Below are positions 44,554 through 55,269 of a DNA stretch of 64,000 nt, one piece after another (the stretch's first letter is position 1; the number at the start of each line of letters is the position of its first letter). Both the position numbers and the translations under genes were made by a program. Origin of the DNA: Gibbula magus. Lineage: Eukaryota > Mollusca > Gastropoda > Trochida > Trochidae. The DNA lies in NCBI GenBank assembly GCA_936450465.1, contig OW388300.1:43060358-43124357 (forward strand). Direction: 5' to 3'. A model generated the notes under the pieces. The model saw only the letters and a program-made list of their open reading frames with translations. It did no database searches and had not been told where the DNA came from.

Positions 44554-46656
44554 GTGCCTCAGGTGGCCCCGTCACCCGTGGTGGTAACACTGCCGGTGAC
44601 AGGGGTTCATTGCCTGCTGCCCCAGCTCCCAGTTGGCGGCCGACTGACACTCTTTATCGAGGAATGGGAGAAAGTCACGTCGAATCCCTGGGTACTGTCC
44701 ACAATCAGGGATGGCCACTTGCCACTGTGGAAGCATGGTCCTCCTTCCTTCTCGGGAGTGCGGCACACTCCAGTGCCAGCCTCCCAAGAGAAGTCGAAAA
44801 TCCTCAGGGACAAAGTCCAAGCCTTGCTCGACAAAGCGGCTATAGAGGTAGTTCTGAAGGGGCAAGAACACACGGGTCATTACTCGACGTATTTCATTGT
44901 CACCAAGAAGGACGGGGGGTTCAGGCCTATTCTCAATTTGAAGAAGCTGAACAAAAAGATACAGGTACCGTCTTTCAAGATGGAGACACTGCGTTCAGTG
45001 ATCTCATCAGTGGAAGAGGGGGAATGGCTTTCGTCCATAGACCTCAAAGATGCGTACCTGCATGTTCCGATGCACCCCGAGTTCAGGAAGTTCCTCAGGT
45101 TCTCCTTCGACGGGAGGTGCTACCAGTTTCGAGTGCTCCCCTTTGGCATCTCTACGGCGCCAAGGGTGTTCACCAAACTGATGCTGGTTCCGGCCCAGGT
45201 CGCCAGAGCTCAGGGCAGGTGTTGTCACCCGTACCTAGACGACTGGCTGATCAGAGCGTTGTCTCAGCAACTCAATCGAGAGTCTACTCAGTTGCTGTTG
45301 GACATCCTCACGAGGTTGGGCTGGATTATCAACCTCAAGAAGTCAGACCTAGTTCCTTCTCAGGACCTGGTTTTCCTTGGGGCTCGTTTCAATACGGAGC
45401 AGGGGCTGGTATCCCTGTCTCAGGCTCGTATTGTCAAAATCCAGCTAGTCACTTGGCAGTTCCTTCAGTCGGCCAGACACTCAGCACGGACTTGGCTCCA
45501 GTTGCTGGGGAACATGGCGGCAACGGTGGATGTGGTCTGGCGAGCCAGGTTGCGAATGAGACCCATTCAGCAGGCCTTGGCAAGTCTGTGGTCTCACTCT
45601 CAGTGCTTCGAGATGGTTCTCCAGACACCAGAGTGGTTGGCACCCCACCTTCAGTGGTGGACAGAGGCAGGGAATCTCTCAAAGGGGTTTCCTTTACAGG
45701 CCCCTGTAATTTCTCTCACAGTCCAGACAGACGCCTCCCTCACAGGGTGGGGGGGAGTGTCAGGCAATCTCACTGCATCGGGCCTTTGGACCGAGCAAGA
45801 GTCCAAGCTGCATATAAATGTGCTGGAACTGAGAGCCGTCAGACTGGTGTTTCAACACCTCCTGGATCAGGTCAGGGGTCAGGTGGTCCGTCTGGAGATG
45901 GACAACCAGACAGCCTTGACCTACATCAAGAAACACGGGGGGACGGTTTCTTCGTCACTCCTCCAGGAGGCCTGGGAGTTCCTGTTCTGGTGCGACCTGT
46001 ACAACATTCTGGTGATCCCTGTCTATCTCCCGGGGGTGGACAACGTTCGAGCAGATGCTCTCTCTCGGCGTGTCCTAGCCCCACACGAGTGGATGCTCAG
46101 TCGGGAGATATTCGGGATTATTTCCCAGTTGTACGGGTCGTTCCAGGTGGATCTGTTTGCCTCTGGAGTGACCAACCAGACCCCAGTGTTTTGCTCACGC
46201 GTCCCCGACCCAAGGGCGGTGGCAGCAGACGCTTTCCAACTAGATTGGACGGACAGGGTACTATGGGCGTTCCCTCCAGTGCCCCTGATCCCGAGGGTTT
46301 TGACCCAGTTGGCCATGCAGCCTCCTCGTCTACTTGTGCTATTAGCACCACTGTGGACGTCGCAGAGCTGGTTTCCGGTGATTCTCGGGAGACTGGTACA
46401 GCCTCCCGTTCTATTGCCATGTCGGCCCGGTCTGTTGTCACAGGACGGAGAACCGCACCCCAATCCCAGGATCCAGTGGGTGGCTTGGCCTCTGTCAGGG
46501 ATCGCCTCCAGAAGAGCGGAATTCCTGCACCAGTTGCAGACACAATTCTGGCTTCGCGGAGGGATTCGACAAACCTACAGTATGAGGATCGATGGGCCTG
46601 CTACGCACGCTGGTGTGTCGGTAGAGGGATACTCGATCCCTTTTCTACGGATCTGA
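44554..46656 (+). CDS. pol: DIRS copy B reverse transcriptase / RNase H / methylase-like polyprotein, intact
   Basis: About 700 residues from the first GTG; the frame is open from 44500. RT fingers and palm: VTKKDGGFRPILNLKKLN (~118-135), SSIDLKDAYLHVPM (~163), LPFGISTAPRVFTK, and the catalytic box YLDDWLI (~227-233). RNase H: D ~392 in QTDASLTGWGG, E ~424 in LELRAV, D ~450 in MDNQTAL, D ~501 in VRADALSR. Then the DIRS methylase-like domain: VDLFASGV, DAFQLDWTDR, WAFPPVPLIPRV. No premature stop. No ATG lies near the start, which fits translation coupled to gag. The last ~130 codons overlap the recombinase frame. It makes the cDNA copy of the element; its own recombinase is broken. Confidence 0.93.
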   Translation: MPQVAPSPVVVTLPVTGVHCLLPQLPVGGRLTLFIEEWEKVTSNPWVLSTIRDGHLPLWKHGPPSFSGVRHTPVPASQEKSKILRDKVQALLDKAAIEVVLKGQEHTGHYSTYFIVTKKDGGFRPILNLKKLNKKIQVPSFKMETLRSVISSVEEGEWLSSIDLKDAYLHVPMHPEFRKFLRFSFDGRCYQFRVLPFGISTAPRVFTKLMLVPAQVARAQGRCCHPYLDDWLIRALSQQLNRESTQLLLDILTRLGWIINLKKSDLVPSQDLVFLGARFNTEQGLVSLSQARIVKIQLVTWQFLQSARHSARTWLQLLGNMAATVDVVWRARLRMRPIQQALASLWSHSQCFEMVLQTPEWLAPHLQWWTEAGNLSKGFPLQAPVISLTVQTDASLTGWGGVSGNLTASGLWTEQESKLHINVLELRAVRLVFQHLLDQVRGQVVRLEMDNQTALTYIKKHGGTVSSSLLQEAWEFLFWCDLYNILVIPVYLPGVDNVRADALSRRVLAPHEWMLSREIFGIISQLYGSFQVDLFASGVTNQTPVFCSRVPDPRAVAADAFQLDWTDRVLWAFPPVPLIPRVLTQLAMQPPRLLVLLAPLWTSQSWFPVILGRLVQPPVLLPCRPGLLSQDGEPHPNPRIQWVAWPLSGIASRRAEFLHQLQTQFWLRGGIRQTYSMRIDGPATHAGVSVEGYSIPFLRI

Positions 46657-47434
46657 TCACTGTTTTAGAATTCCTGCAGTCCCGTTTGGAAGCTGGCCTC
46701 GCAGCTTCGACTGTCAGGGGTTACTCCACAGCGATTTCAGCGTTTCATATCCCTGTAGACGGTGCGATCTTAGGATCTCATCCGCTAGTTCAGAGATTTC
46801 TAGCAGGCGTGGACAGGATCCGACCCGTTTTGAGGAGGGTCAGTCCAATCTGGGATCTTGCCATAGTTCTGGACTGGTTGTCAGGCCCAGCTTTTCAAAA
46901 TCCTTCCTCTCTTTCAATCCAGCTATTGACGTGGAAGCCTTTTTAGTGGCGGTTACATCTGGTAGGCGGGTAGGCGATATCCATGCGATGTCTGCCGATC
47001 CCGAGCTGACTGTTTTTCACAAAGACAGAGTTAGCATTAGACTACCAGATTCGTACCGCCCGAAGGTTGACCATGCGTTCCACGTAACGGCACCCATAGA
47101 ACTTCCCGTCCTCCGTCAGGCCACTTCGGCAGGGGCCTCGGCTAGCAGCCAGACTCATGTTCTAGACGTTAGGAGATCTCTTAAGATTTACCTTAAGCGC
47201 ACTAAAGAGATCCGTAAAGACAAACAGTTGTTCTGCTGCTACGGGGGCGGTAAGGTCGGTTCACCAGCCACTAAGCAGTCGATATCTCGATGGCTGGTCT
47301 CAACTATCTACATGGCCTATATTCACAAGGGAAAGAATCCCCCTGATGGTCTGAAGGCTCATTCAATTAGGGCAGTGGCAACGTCGAAGGAGTACTTGGG
47401 GTACGTTCCTCCCACCTCCCCTCATCCTGTCTGA
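46450..47434 (+). pseudogene. DIRS copy B tyrosine recombinase, frameshifted and truncated
   Basis: The N-terminal part (ADTILASRRDSTNLQYEDRW) is in the frame ending at 46946. Compared with copy A a 4-base deletion in 'tggaagcctttttagtggcg' (~46935) shifts the frame and creates the stop LLTWKPF*. The catalytic part resumes in another frame from 46931 (TSGRRVGDIHAM, KAHSIRAVATSK), but after SKEY the sequence jumps into 'cttggggta', the distal edge of the ICR, and ends PTSPHPV. The two Arg and the His are present; the nucleophile Tyr region (FIRHYQLD in copy A) is gone. Two independent lesions make function very unlikely. Confidence 0.9.
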
Positions 47435-47450
47435 TTAATTAAGTTTAATT

Positions 47451-47665
47451 AGATTTGAAAGTGAGAGGTTGGGTAAGTCTGACACAGTTACTCCCCTTAG
47501 ACCGCTCTTGTGCGAGAGAGGGACATATTCTGTTGGGCGTGGTCGTACAGGTAAGTTTTTTAGTTTTTAGACGATATTTTCGTCAAATATTCGTTACAAC
47601 TTTCGGTTTATTTTCAATTGGAATATGAAATTGCATTTAGTACCCCAAGGACGATCTTCTTCAAG
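47451..47665 (-). repeat. DIRS copy B right inverted terminal repeat
   Basis: Inverted copy of 41750-41966, followed by the right tip with the palindrome 'aacctatacaggtt'. Confidence 0.93.
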
Positions 47666-48602
47666 GAATACTAAACCTATACAGGTTTGTTCGAATTTTT
47701 TTCTTTTTTTTTTCGATTGCAAACAGTCTGGACTTAGAACCAGGAAGAGGGAAAACTATATTCCGACCTCAAACTTCAAAACTATTCAATATATTTTGCT
47801 GAAACTTTGTACAGGTATCAACCAAGTAGTCTAGATGTGTCTTTTGCTATATAGAAATTTGAGAATAATTTTTTTCTTTTTTACGAATGCAAACAGTCTG
47901 GACTTAGCACCAAGAAGAGGGAAAACTATATTCCGGCCTCAAACTTCAAAACTATTCAATATATTTTGCTGAAACTTTGTACAGGTATCAACCAAGTAGT
48001 CTAGATGTGCCTTTTGCTATATAGAAATTTGAGAATTTTTTTTTTTTTTTTTTTGATCGCAAACAGTCTGGACTTAGAACCAGGAAGAGGGAAAACTATA
48101 TTCCGACCTCAAACTTCAAAACTATTCAATATATTTTGCTGAAACTTTGTACAGGTATCAACCAAGTAGTCTAGATGTGTCTTTTGCTATATAGAAATTT
48201 GAGAATAATTTTTTTCTTTTTTACGAATGCAAACAGTCTGGACTTAGAACCAAGAAGAGGGAAAACTATATTCCGCCCTCAAACTTTAAAACTATTCAAT
48301 ATATTTTGCTGAAACTTTGTACAGGTATCAACCAAGTAGTCTAGATGTGCCATTTGCTATTTAAAAATTTGAGAATTTCTTCTTTTTTTTTTCACAAATG
48401 CAAACAGTCTGGACTTAGAACCAAGAAGAGGGAAAACTATATTCAGGCCTCAAACTTCAAAACTATTCAATATATTTTGCTGAAACTTTGTACAGGTATC
48501 AACACAGTAGTCTAGATGTGCCTTTTGCTATATAGAAAGTAAATGCATTATATATTCAAAATGCATACATTCATTCAAAATTCCTACATGGCGGGGGATA
48601 TG

Positions 48603-49159
48603 GCCTACTCTGTCTGCTTGTTTTATAACATCCGGTGTTTAGTTTTGTTTGAATATATTTAGAATAGATAGTAAAGCTTTCTCCAGAGTATTGAGAATGA
48701 CGCACATGGCTATAAGATATGCATGATGCTTCCTCTTTCTAATAGTATTTCTCAAATTATGTGTTGTCTGAAACTAAATCAAGTTTAATGTCTGCAAACT
48801 GAATTAAAGAAGTTGTTATCCAGAAAGTCTGTGATGTCATAAAACAATGACATCATTGTAACTTGCCTTCGCAAGAAAAGTTGGTCACACTCATTTTGTA
48901 AAAGTCACATGATGTACTTCCTTGTGTAATAATCTATATGTGTGTAGGTAGGTATATTTGTAAGTATGTATGTATTCATATATAAAAAGAAGATGAAGTT
49001 ATAAGATTTGCCAACATATTCAGTAGGTACATTCTTCTGTACCCAGTTCTTCAGGCCTGAATACATTATGTATGGCCTGCAGAAACTGTGTTGCTGAAAG
49101 CGCTCGCGATTAAAATGGATGAATTTCACTTCTAAACTCATTATTGTTTACACACACAC

Positions 49160-49191
<32 letters not shown>

Positions 49192-49890
49192 GCACCTCTG
49201 GATTAGTCCCACAAAGCAGAGCATGCATGTTTTTAACTCTCAGGTTTAATCAGTTAGTAAAGTCTAACAATACTATCTAGTACATCTATACCACTGTAGT
49301 TACCTCATAGAGCGTGACATTCCGAGATTACAAGATTTGTCTTACATGTTGATCACTCGGAGAGAAAGATAAAGTAAATCTGTTGTTTAAACTTGAGGAT
49401 AATCTTGTACAAATCTCCTCTATTATCTGGTTGATTAGGTTCCACAGATAAGTAACTGTATGGACATTGATGTGCATATGTAATAATCATGTGTTACTGT
49501 TATTCTTATCAATAATCCTTGTCATAGGTTTATTTAGGCCAGATTACATTAATCTTACATTGTCGCTCGTTTTGGAGGTGTTCCTAGTGAAATTCTTGGA
49601 ATTTTCAATCTATTAACACCATCAAGATTGTTAAATTGTCACAAAAATGATTTTGAAAAATATTGAAACATAAATAGAGGACAAATATTTAGAAGAAGTT
49701 GTGAAATATGAAATTGCAGAATTAGATTTTATTCCACGATTTAACTTAGAACATAAAAAAAGTCTTTCAATAATTGCTAAAATTTTCTGTGTCGTTTAAG
49801 TGTTTATAAGTTTACAAAGACGGAATGAAGTTTGAAGCTGCTTGCATTGATCTTTTTCTGGGTGGCAGATAATTGAATACATTCGTTGCA
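48603..49890. other. No gene; dinucleotide repeat
   Basis: A (CA)n(TA)n microsatellite lies at about 49151-49192. Otherwise featureless AT-rich DNA. Confidence 0.6.
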
Positions 49891-49894
49891 GTTG

Positions 49895-50130
49895 TATTTT
49901 AAAATGAGTCAGTTTCAGTAAGATGATTATTAAGTTGATTATGATTATGTGTATGATGAGGTTTTTTATTCATCACGGTAACAAACTTACTTCCTTTCTG
50001 TTCCTCGTTGTATTTGTTGTATTTTATAATGAGTCAGTTTCAGTAAGATGATTATTAAGTTGATTATGATTATGATGAGGTTTCTATTCATCGCGGTAAC
50101 AAACTTACTTCCTTTCTTTTTCCTCGTACG
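49895..50130. repeat. ~120-bp tandem duplication
   Basis: 'atgagtcagtttcagtaaga' + 'ttaagttgattatgattatg' to 'ggtaacaaacttacttcctt' occurs at 49904-50013 and again at 50027-50130, with few differences. Confidence 0.92.
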
Positions 50131-50842
50131 TTAATAAAACGTACTCAGTATATGACTTTACTCAAGTGCTTTAATTTGTATTGTGCTGGCGTGATCATGG
50201 TGAAATCGTTCTCTTTCAAAATAAAGTACTCCCTTCAGATTTTCTAACGTTACCTCTTTTATATATCAAGCTTTATTTGTCTTGAAATAGAGACTTCTGA
50301 TTGGTTGCATTCGAAGTTAATTGTGCAATCAGCGGCATTGTTCCAAACTGATCACTCCGTAAATGTCTAAATGACTAGAGTTGCTTCATCTATGTGATAG
50401 GCTTATATTGTTAACAAGAGAGGATTCGGTTGCAGATGTTTGATAATGACATTGCAACATTTCACTGTCAGGGATATGCGAGAATGATGAAATATCTCCT
50501 GTATGCAACAGAGGTTATGACAGAAAATCTGAAGAAAGTGACCTCTGTGGAAAATGAATTGGTGTAATCATGCCTTGTTTAGTTAAACATGATCATGGTG
50601 AAATCCAACAGTTTGTGTGTGTTGGTATGTTGATTGTCAATTATCCAGAACACTGATATTGTGTTCACGTAATAGTGTTGCATTATGATACCGATCTCGA
50701 TCTCGTGCAGGAGAACGTAATTGAGTGTGTGCTGAGTGTGGATCTACCATAACATAGTACATTATCATTGCATATAGCACGTTATCTGTGTGTGTGCAGT
50801 GGCATGTTCACAATATAATATACCCGGTAAAATAATATAAGT
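50131..50842. other. No gene seen
   Basis: Unique-looking AT-rich DNA. Confidence 0.5.
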
Positions 50843-51061
50843 ATTTTATTTTATTTTATTTTATTTTATTTTATTTTATTTTATTTTATTTTATTTTATT
50901 TTATTTTATTTATTTTATTTTATTTTATTTTATTTTATTTTATTTTATTTTATTTTATTTTATTTTATTTTATTTTATTTTATTTTATTTATTTTATTTT
51001 ATTTTATTTTATTTTATTTTATTTTATTTTATTTTATTTTATTTTATTTTATTTTATTTAT
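50843..51061. repeat. (ATTTT)n pentanucleotide microsatellite, ~219 bp
   Basis: About 43 ATTTT units with single-base register slips ('ttatttatttt') near 50910, 50990 and 51058. Followed by a short (CAATT)n run at 51092-51122. Confidence 0.97.
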
Positions 51062-51317
51062 TGGTCTTGCAATTTTGTTTGAATAACATAATTCAATTCA
51101 ATTCAATTCAATACAATTCAATTTGATTTAATTGTTTTTTCTTGCAATTTTGTGTGAATAACATAAGTCTAGACTTACTGAAAGAGAACCTAGACTGTAA
51201 TAAGACAGGACTAACTAAGTAGCATTGTCTCTACTGTTACAGAGATCTGTGTGAATGATGCAACACCTGAGGGCATGAAAACACTAAATTATGCCAATTA
51301 GAATCACGTACCTATTG

Positions 51318-52250
51318 ATCCCTGTTCGCCATATTGCTTTTTTTGCAAAAATATACATGAAATGAAAAACTCTGTCTCACAAATATCAATTTCTAAAAAT
51401 AATAAAACTTATGTATATATTGACAGAATATTCACAAAGTAACACATAAAGTCTCATTAACTGATCAACAATGTCTTGATGTGCCGTAGCAAAGCTTTCC
51501 ATTCTCATAGCACCGAGGAATGGCTTAATTTTACACTAGATTCTCTACATCTACTACTTCTGTGCATAGTGTTTGACCTTGCTCATTTAAAGGGGCAGTA
51601 GCAAATAAATCGATGAAATGTATTTGAAAAATAATGTCACCAATAGTAAAACACCATTCTCTCTCCGGAAAATCAAATTGAAAATGAGTGTACATGGTGG
51701 TTCAATAAAGCCATGGGGATCGTTTTTGTAATGCAAAATGATTAAATTGTGTTCACAATAAAATGGCCGCCATGCAATTTTTGCTTTATACACAACACCG
51801 TTATTATCACTACGAATAATTGGTTTGTGTAATAACTTGTTTTACCCTCTAAAGTTACATAAGACATAAACTATCATTATAAATGGGATATATGAAAAAG
51901 TAAAATTTGCAAAAAACGTGCTACTGCCCCTTTAAAGCTGCACCATTCTCGTTAATGACTATAAAATAATGGACAACGGATTGACTACAGGAGCAATGTA
52001 TCTGCAACACTGTTGCAATGTAGCAGAACTATTGCAACACTGTAGAATTTTTGGTACAGGTTCACTCATTGTTTTCATTTTTGAATGAATATGCGCTAGG
52101 CTCTATAAGAATTTCAAATATAAAATCATAAAAGTATTATACTCTCAGTAATATGTTTCACCTGGGTTATGCATGTATTGATAAATAAGTGTATACAGGA
52201 ATGTCCTCTTGAATTTAGTTTCCACAAAAAATACCCTGATAGAACTCTCC
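51318..52250. mobile_element. TTAA-MITE family 4 copy interrupted by a family 2 MITE
   Basis: Left 'gttcgccatattgctttttt', inner 'attcacaaagtaacacata' and 'atagcaccgaggaatggctt', right 'ccctgatagaactctcctt'. The middle is split by the family 2 element at 51587-51935. The left terminus is decayed. Confidence 0.7.
51587..51935. mobile_element. TTAA-MITE family 2, copy 1
   Basis: TTAA-'aggggcagtagcaaataaat' and 'aaacgtgctactgccccttt' ending at TTAA. 349 bp; internal 'aatgtcaccaatagtaaaac' and 'aaaatggccgccatgcaatt' match the copy at 53495-53843. Confidence 0.9.
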
Positions 52251-52251
52251 T

Positions 52252-53226
52252 TGTGTTGTGGTCTGTCACTACACAATATGTTTTGTCTTTTGAGGTTGTG
52301 CAAGAAGACATCGATACCCACTTGGGTGAGTTAGGTTTGTGTAGGTCAGTGCAGCCATGCTTCTAATGTCGGGGTACTCAGATATCGTAGATTAGCTTGA
52401 AAGTTTAAAGGATAATTATTGAAGTGTTTAGGGTTTGGGAGTAAGGAAGTTGTGAGACAACAGGAAATAATTTCTAAAAATCCAAGTATGTGAAAGCATA
52501 TATACTTACAAACACTTCTTTGTCAGTTTGAGAAATGAGGAAATAATTTTGTGTGCTCAAACATCAGAAAGAATTCGAGGTTATTGCTTACATTTGATGT
52601 CAATGGTGTGTCACAACCAGGATTCAAACCACAGACCTTCCAAGTACAAAGCTGACATATCATAGCCAAAAGCTTGAGAATACACGTTCTGTCTGTGATA
52701 CAGGTATGTATGCTAACCCTTGATCTGTCACAGCTTCATCCAGCATATTGGGAGATGGGATATGGGATAGATTTGGTCCCCAATCAAATCACTTTCCGAC
52801 TTCTTTGCAGACAGTTAAGTATGGGAACAATTATGGGAGACAGAAATGTCCCAGGCAATATCACATGAGAGTAATCAAATCTATGTAGCATCAGTTTTAT
52901 AGTCAGAAGTATAGTTACAGACTTGTTCTTTTGGCTGAAGCTCACACATTTGCATACAGTTTTTTGTTGTCTTTCTTTTCTAATTTTTATTTCATATGCC
53001 GGTAAACTAAGTTTAAGGGAGACTTTGAAAGATTATCATGCTTTTATATTATTTATAATATATTTTATAAGTTTGTCATGCCAGTATGACAAGGGTATTT
53101 CTGGAGACTGAATTTATAGTGTATATACTTGTGTTTTGATACACAGTTCATTCTGATTAAAATTGATGGTATGAATGCATATAGAGTATGAATCTCTTGA
53201 AAGTCAGCTCCACAAAAACAGTCCTT
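52252..53226. other. No gene; partial tRNA-like segment
   Basis: At 52605-52670 the minus strand reads like a decayed SINE head ('ggtctgtggtttgaatcctg'). Otherwise nothing. Confidence 0.45.
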
Positions 53227-53498
53227 TTAAGTTTCTATTTCTGACTGGCTGCCATCTTGCTTTTTTGCATTACGTGAGATGAAAACACTCATAGCGCTGA
53301 TGAATGGCTTTACTTCTCACTGTTTTTAAATTTGAATAAATATGTGCTAGCCATAATGAAATTTTGAAATATAAAGCGATAAAAATATTAATAGTAAAAT
53401 GTTTCACCTGGATTGTGCAATAATCATGGATGTGTAAACAGGAATGTCCTCTTGAATTTCATTTCCACTGAAAATACCCGATAGAACCCTCTCTTTAA
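53227..53498. mobile_element. TTAA-MITE family 4 copy
   Basis: Starts at TTAA 53227; inner 'gccatcttgcttttttgcat' and 'ggaatgtcctcttgaatttc'; right end 'cccgatagaaccctctct'-TTAA. It shares its right TTAA with the next element. Confidence 0.78.
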
Positions 53499-53843
53499 AG
53501 GGGCAGTAGTTTTTTCGCTGAAATAAGTCGATGAAATTTTTTCGAAAACTAATGTCACCAATGGTAAAATACCCTTCTCTCTTCGAAAATTCAATTTAAA
53601 AAATGAGTTCATGATTCCACAAAGCCATGAGAATCGTTTTTGTCTTTCGAAACAATCAAATGTGCTCACATTAAAATGGCCGCCATGCAATCTTTATATG
53701 CAACAACGTACCACTACGGATAATTGGTTTATGTTATACAATGTTTTACCCTCTTAAAGTAAATATAAATGACATAAACTCTCATTATGAATGGGAAATT
53801 TGAAAAAATAAAATTTGCCAAAAACATGATCCTGCCCCTTTAA
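53495..53843. mobile_element. TTAA-MITE family 2, copy 2
   Basis: TTAA-'aggggcagtagttttttcgc' and 'catgatcctgcccct'-TTAA; same length (349 bp) and body as 51587-51935. Confidence 0.9.
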
Positions 53844-55268
53844 AGTTTGTTTCCAGACAATGAGTCTGCTGGGAAATGGGAGGAAAGCATCTCAGACCAA
53901 AGACATTGAGAGCACACAAATTGAGTCAGAGACATATACACATGGTTTTAATTGCAACTTTCCAATGATTTAGAGCTAATAATGAAAGGGGCGACAAGGG
54001 GTGTTCTAATCGACCCCCAGGTCATAAAAGCATTAGAGTTCACCAAATACTTGTACAGTGGCTCTGCAACTAATCCTCATCAAAGAAATTGACATATGGG
54101 GGAGAGGATAAAGGAACTGTCATTAGGTTTGTAATGTTACATCACCCAGACATGTGAAGCGAACTCGTTACATCATTGATGTCAAGTTGGTGCAAGGAGC
54201 TGTGTTCTTTAGTGATTTCTCACAGAGGAGAGTGCCTGTGTTTGGAAGACTCACATATCCATCCAATTTCGGCCTGTGAGAACTTTTATCAATGATTCCT
54301 TAAACGATAAAGTTTTTTAATTTGTGAAAGTTCAAAGAGCTTCAAGAATGAAGTCCAATGGTGATTATTCATTCTTTCCTGATTCATTGATGGATTTGGG
54401 CTTGGTGCAAGGAGTCTATCAATGTGATCTGTGAGTGTCATTTTGTCTTGAGTGATTTCTTACACTTTGAGAGAGTTGTTTGTTTAGGAGCATCATCCAA
54501 ATTAAATGCCCAATTTTCCCCCCAAAATACCTCTGGATGGACCAATGATATGTCCCAAACCTCAGGTTAATAACCAGTAAATCAGTTATCTTTTCTCCAC
54601 TGTGAGCTTGCACAAACGTAGACTTTTAACAGCCAGTGATGCAGTTATTTACTCCTTACAGACCGTGAGCTTTCAACTGTGAGAGTTTTGCCAACAGAAG
54701 GTGTATCATTAGTAGTGAAACAGAGCTGTGAGCAGTTTTTGTTGATCTCAGATGATGTGGATATACTGTAGTCTGCTTGGTGAGGAGGTCGCTGTACGTA
54801 TCATGCATGTGGTTCTCTCACTGATTACTTACCCAGCTTAGATTTTCATCTTTCTGTCATTATAGAAAGATTATTCTCACTTGTAGACATTCTTATCGAG
54901 AACGTTAGTCTACTTATTATGAGGTATGGTTATGAAAAATCATTGTTTTAACCCCTTTGCTGCCTTTGTTAAATTAGCTGTCCAGGGGTGGAAACAGATG
55001 CAGGGGTGGAAATTTGAAAATTTGAAAAGTAACCATTAACCAGTCAAGACAATGTTGAACCTCCCCTTTTTCGAGAGAGATGGCGTACAGAAATCATACA
55101 AATACTATACTTTACTTGAATTATAGTTTGTGGGGTACTGTTTTTTGGGATTGACTAAATGTCATACAGTATCCTGTCATTCATCAAACAAGATCATCTC
55201 TACCCCATCCCCTGTAACCCTCAACCCTCCTCCCATGTTGGAGGCCTGCTGTCATTGTGTGAGATCCT
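53844..55268. other. No gene seen
   Basis: Several paraphrased segments ('agtgatttctcacagagg', 'gagtgatttcttacactt', 'tggtgcaaggag') suggest an old diverged duplication between 54180-54280 and 54360-54500. Confidence 0.45.
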
Positions 55269-55269
55269 A

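Larger units (their letters stand above)
41743..47695 (+). mobile_element. DIRS-type retrotransposon, copy B (recombinase-defective)
   Basis: About 5.95 kb with inverted terminal repeats (41750-41966 and 47451-47665) and the same tips as copy A: 'ccttttcagaagagatcgtc' on the left, 'aaacctatacaggtttgttc' on the right. Gag, RT, RNase H and methylase-like regions are open. A deletion fuses the recombinase to the distal part of the internal complementary region at about 47390-47410, removing the catalytic Tyr and most of the ICR. ITR sequences differ from copy A outside the tips, so the two are different subfamilies. Confidence 0.93.
41195..48602. mobile_element. TIR-bounded element made of ~170-bp tandem repeats, split by DIRS copy B
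   Basis: The left edge 'attatcccctgccacaacga' and right edge 'tacatggcgggggatatgg' are inverted to each other (tatcccc[t/c]gcca). A '(tccgtctg)n' microsatellite follows the left edge. Inside, a ~170-bp unit ('aacagtctggacttagaacc', 'attccggcctcaaacttcaa', 'tgctgaaactttgtacaggt', 'tagtctagatgtgccttttg') occurs three times before the DIRS insertion (from 41298, 41471, 41639) and five times after it (47759, 47931, 48101, 48273, 48441). Confidence 0.78.

Noticed and set aside
42889..46543. Long minus-strand frames across DIRS copy B
   Set aside because: Antisense shadows of GC-rich gag and pol coding sequence.
41195..48602. LTR retrotransposon with repeats as LTRs
   Set aside because: The ~170-bp units are short tandem repeats on both sides; the coding part has YLDD RT with tyrosine recombinase and inverted, not direct, terminal repeats.
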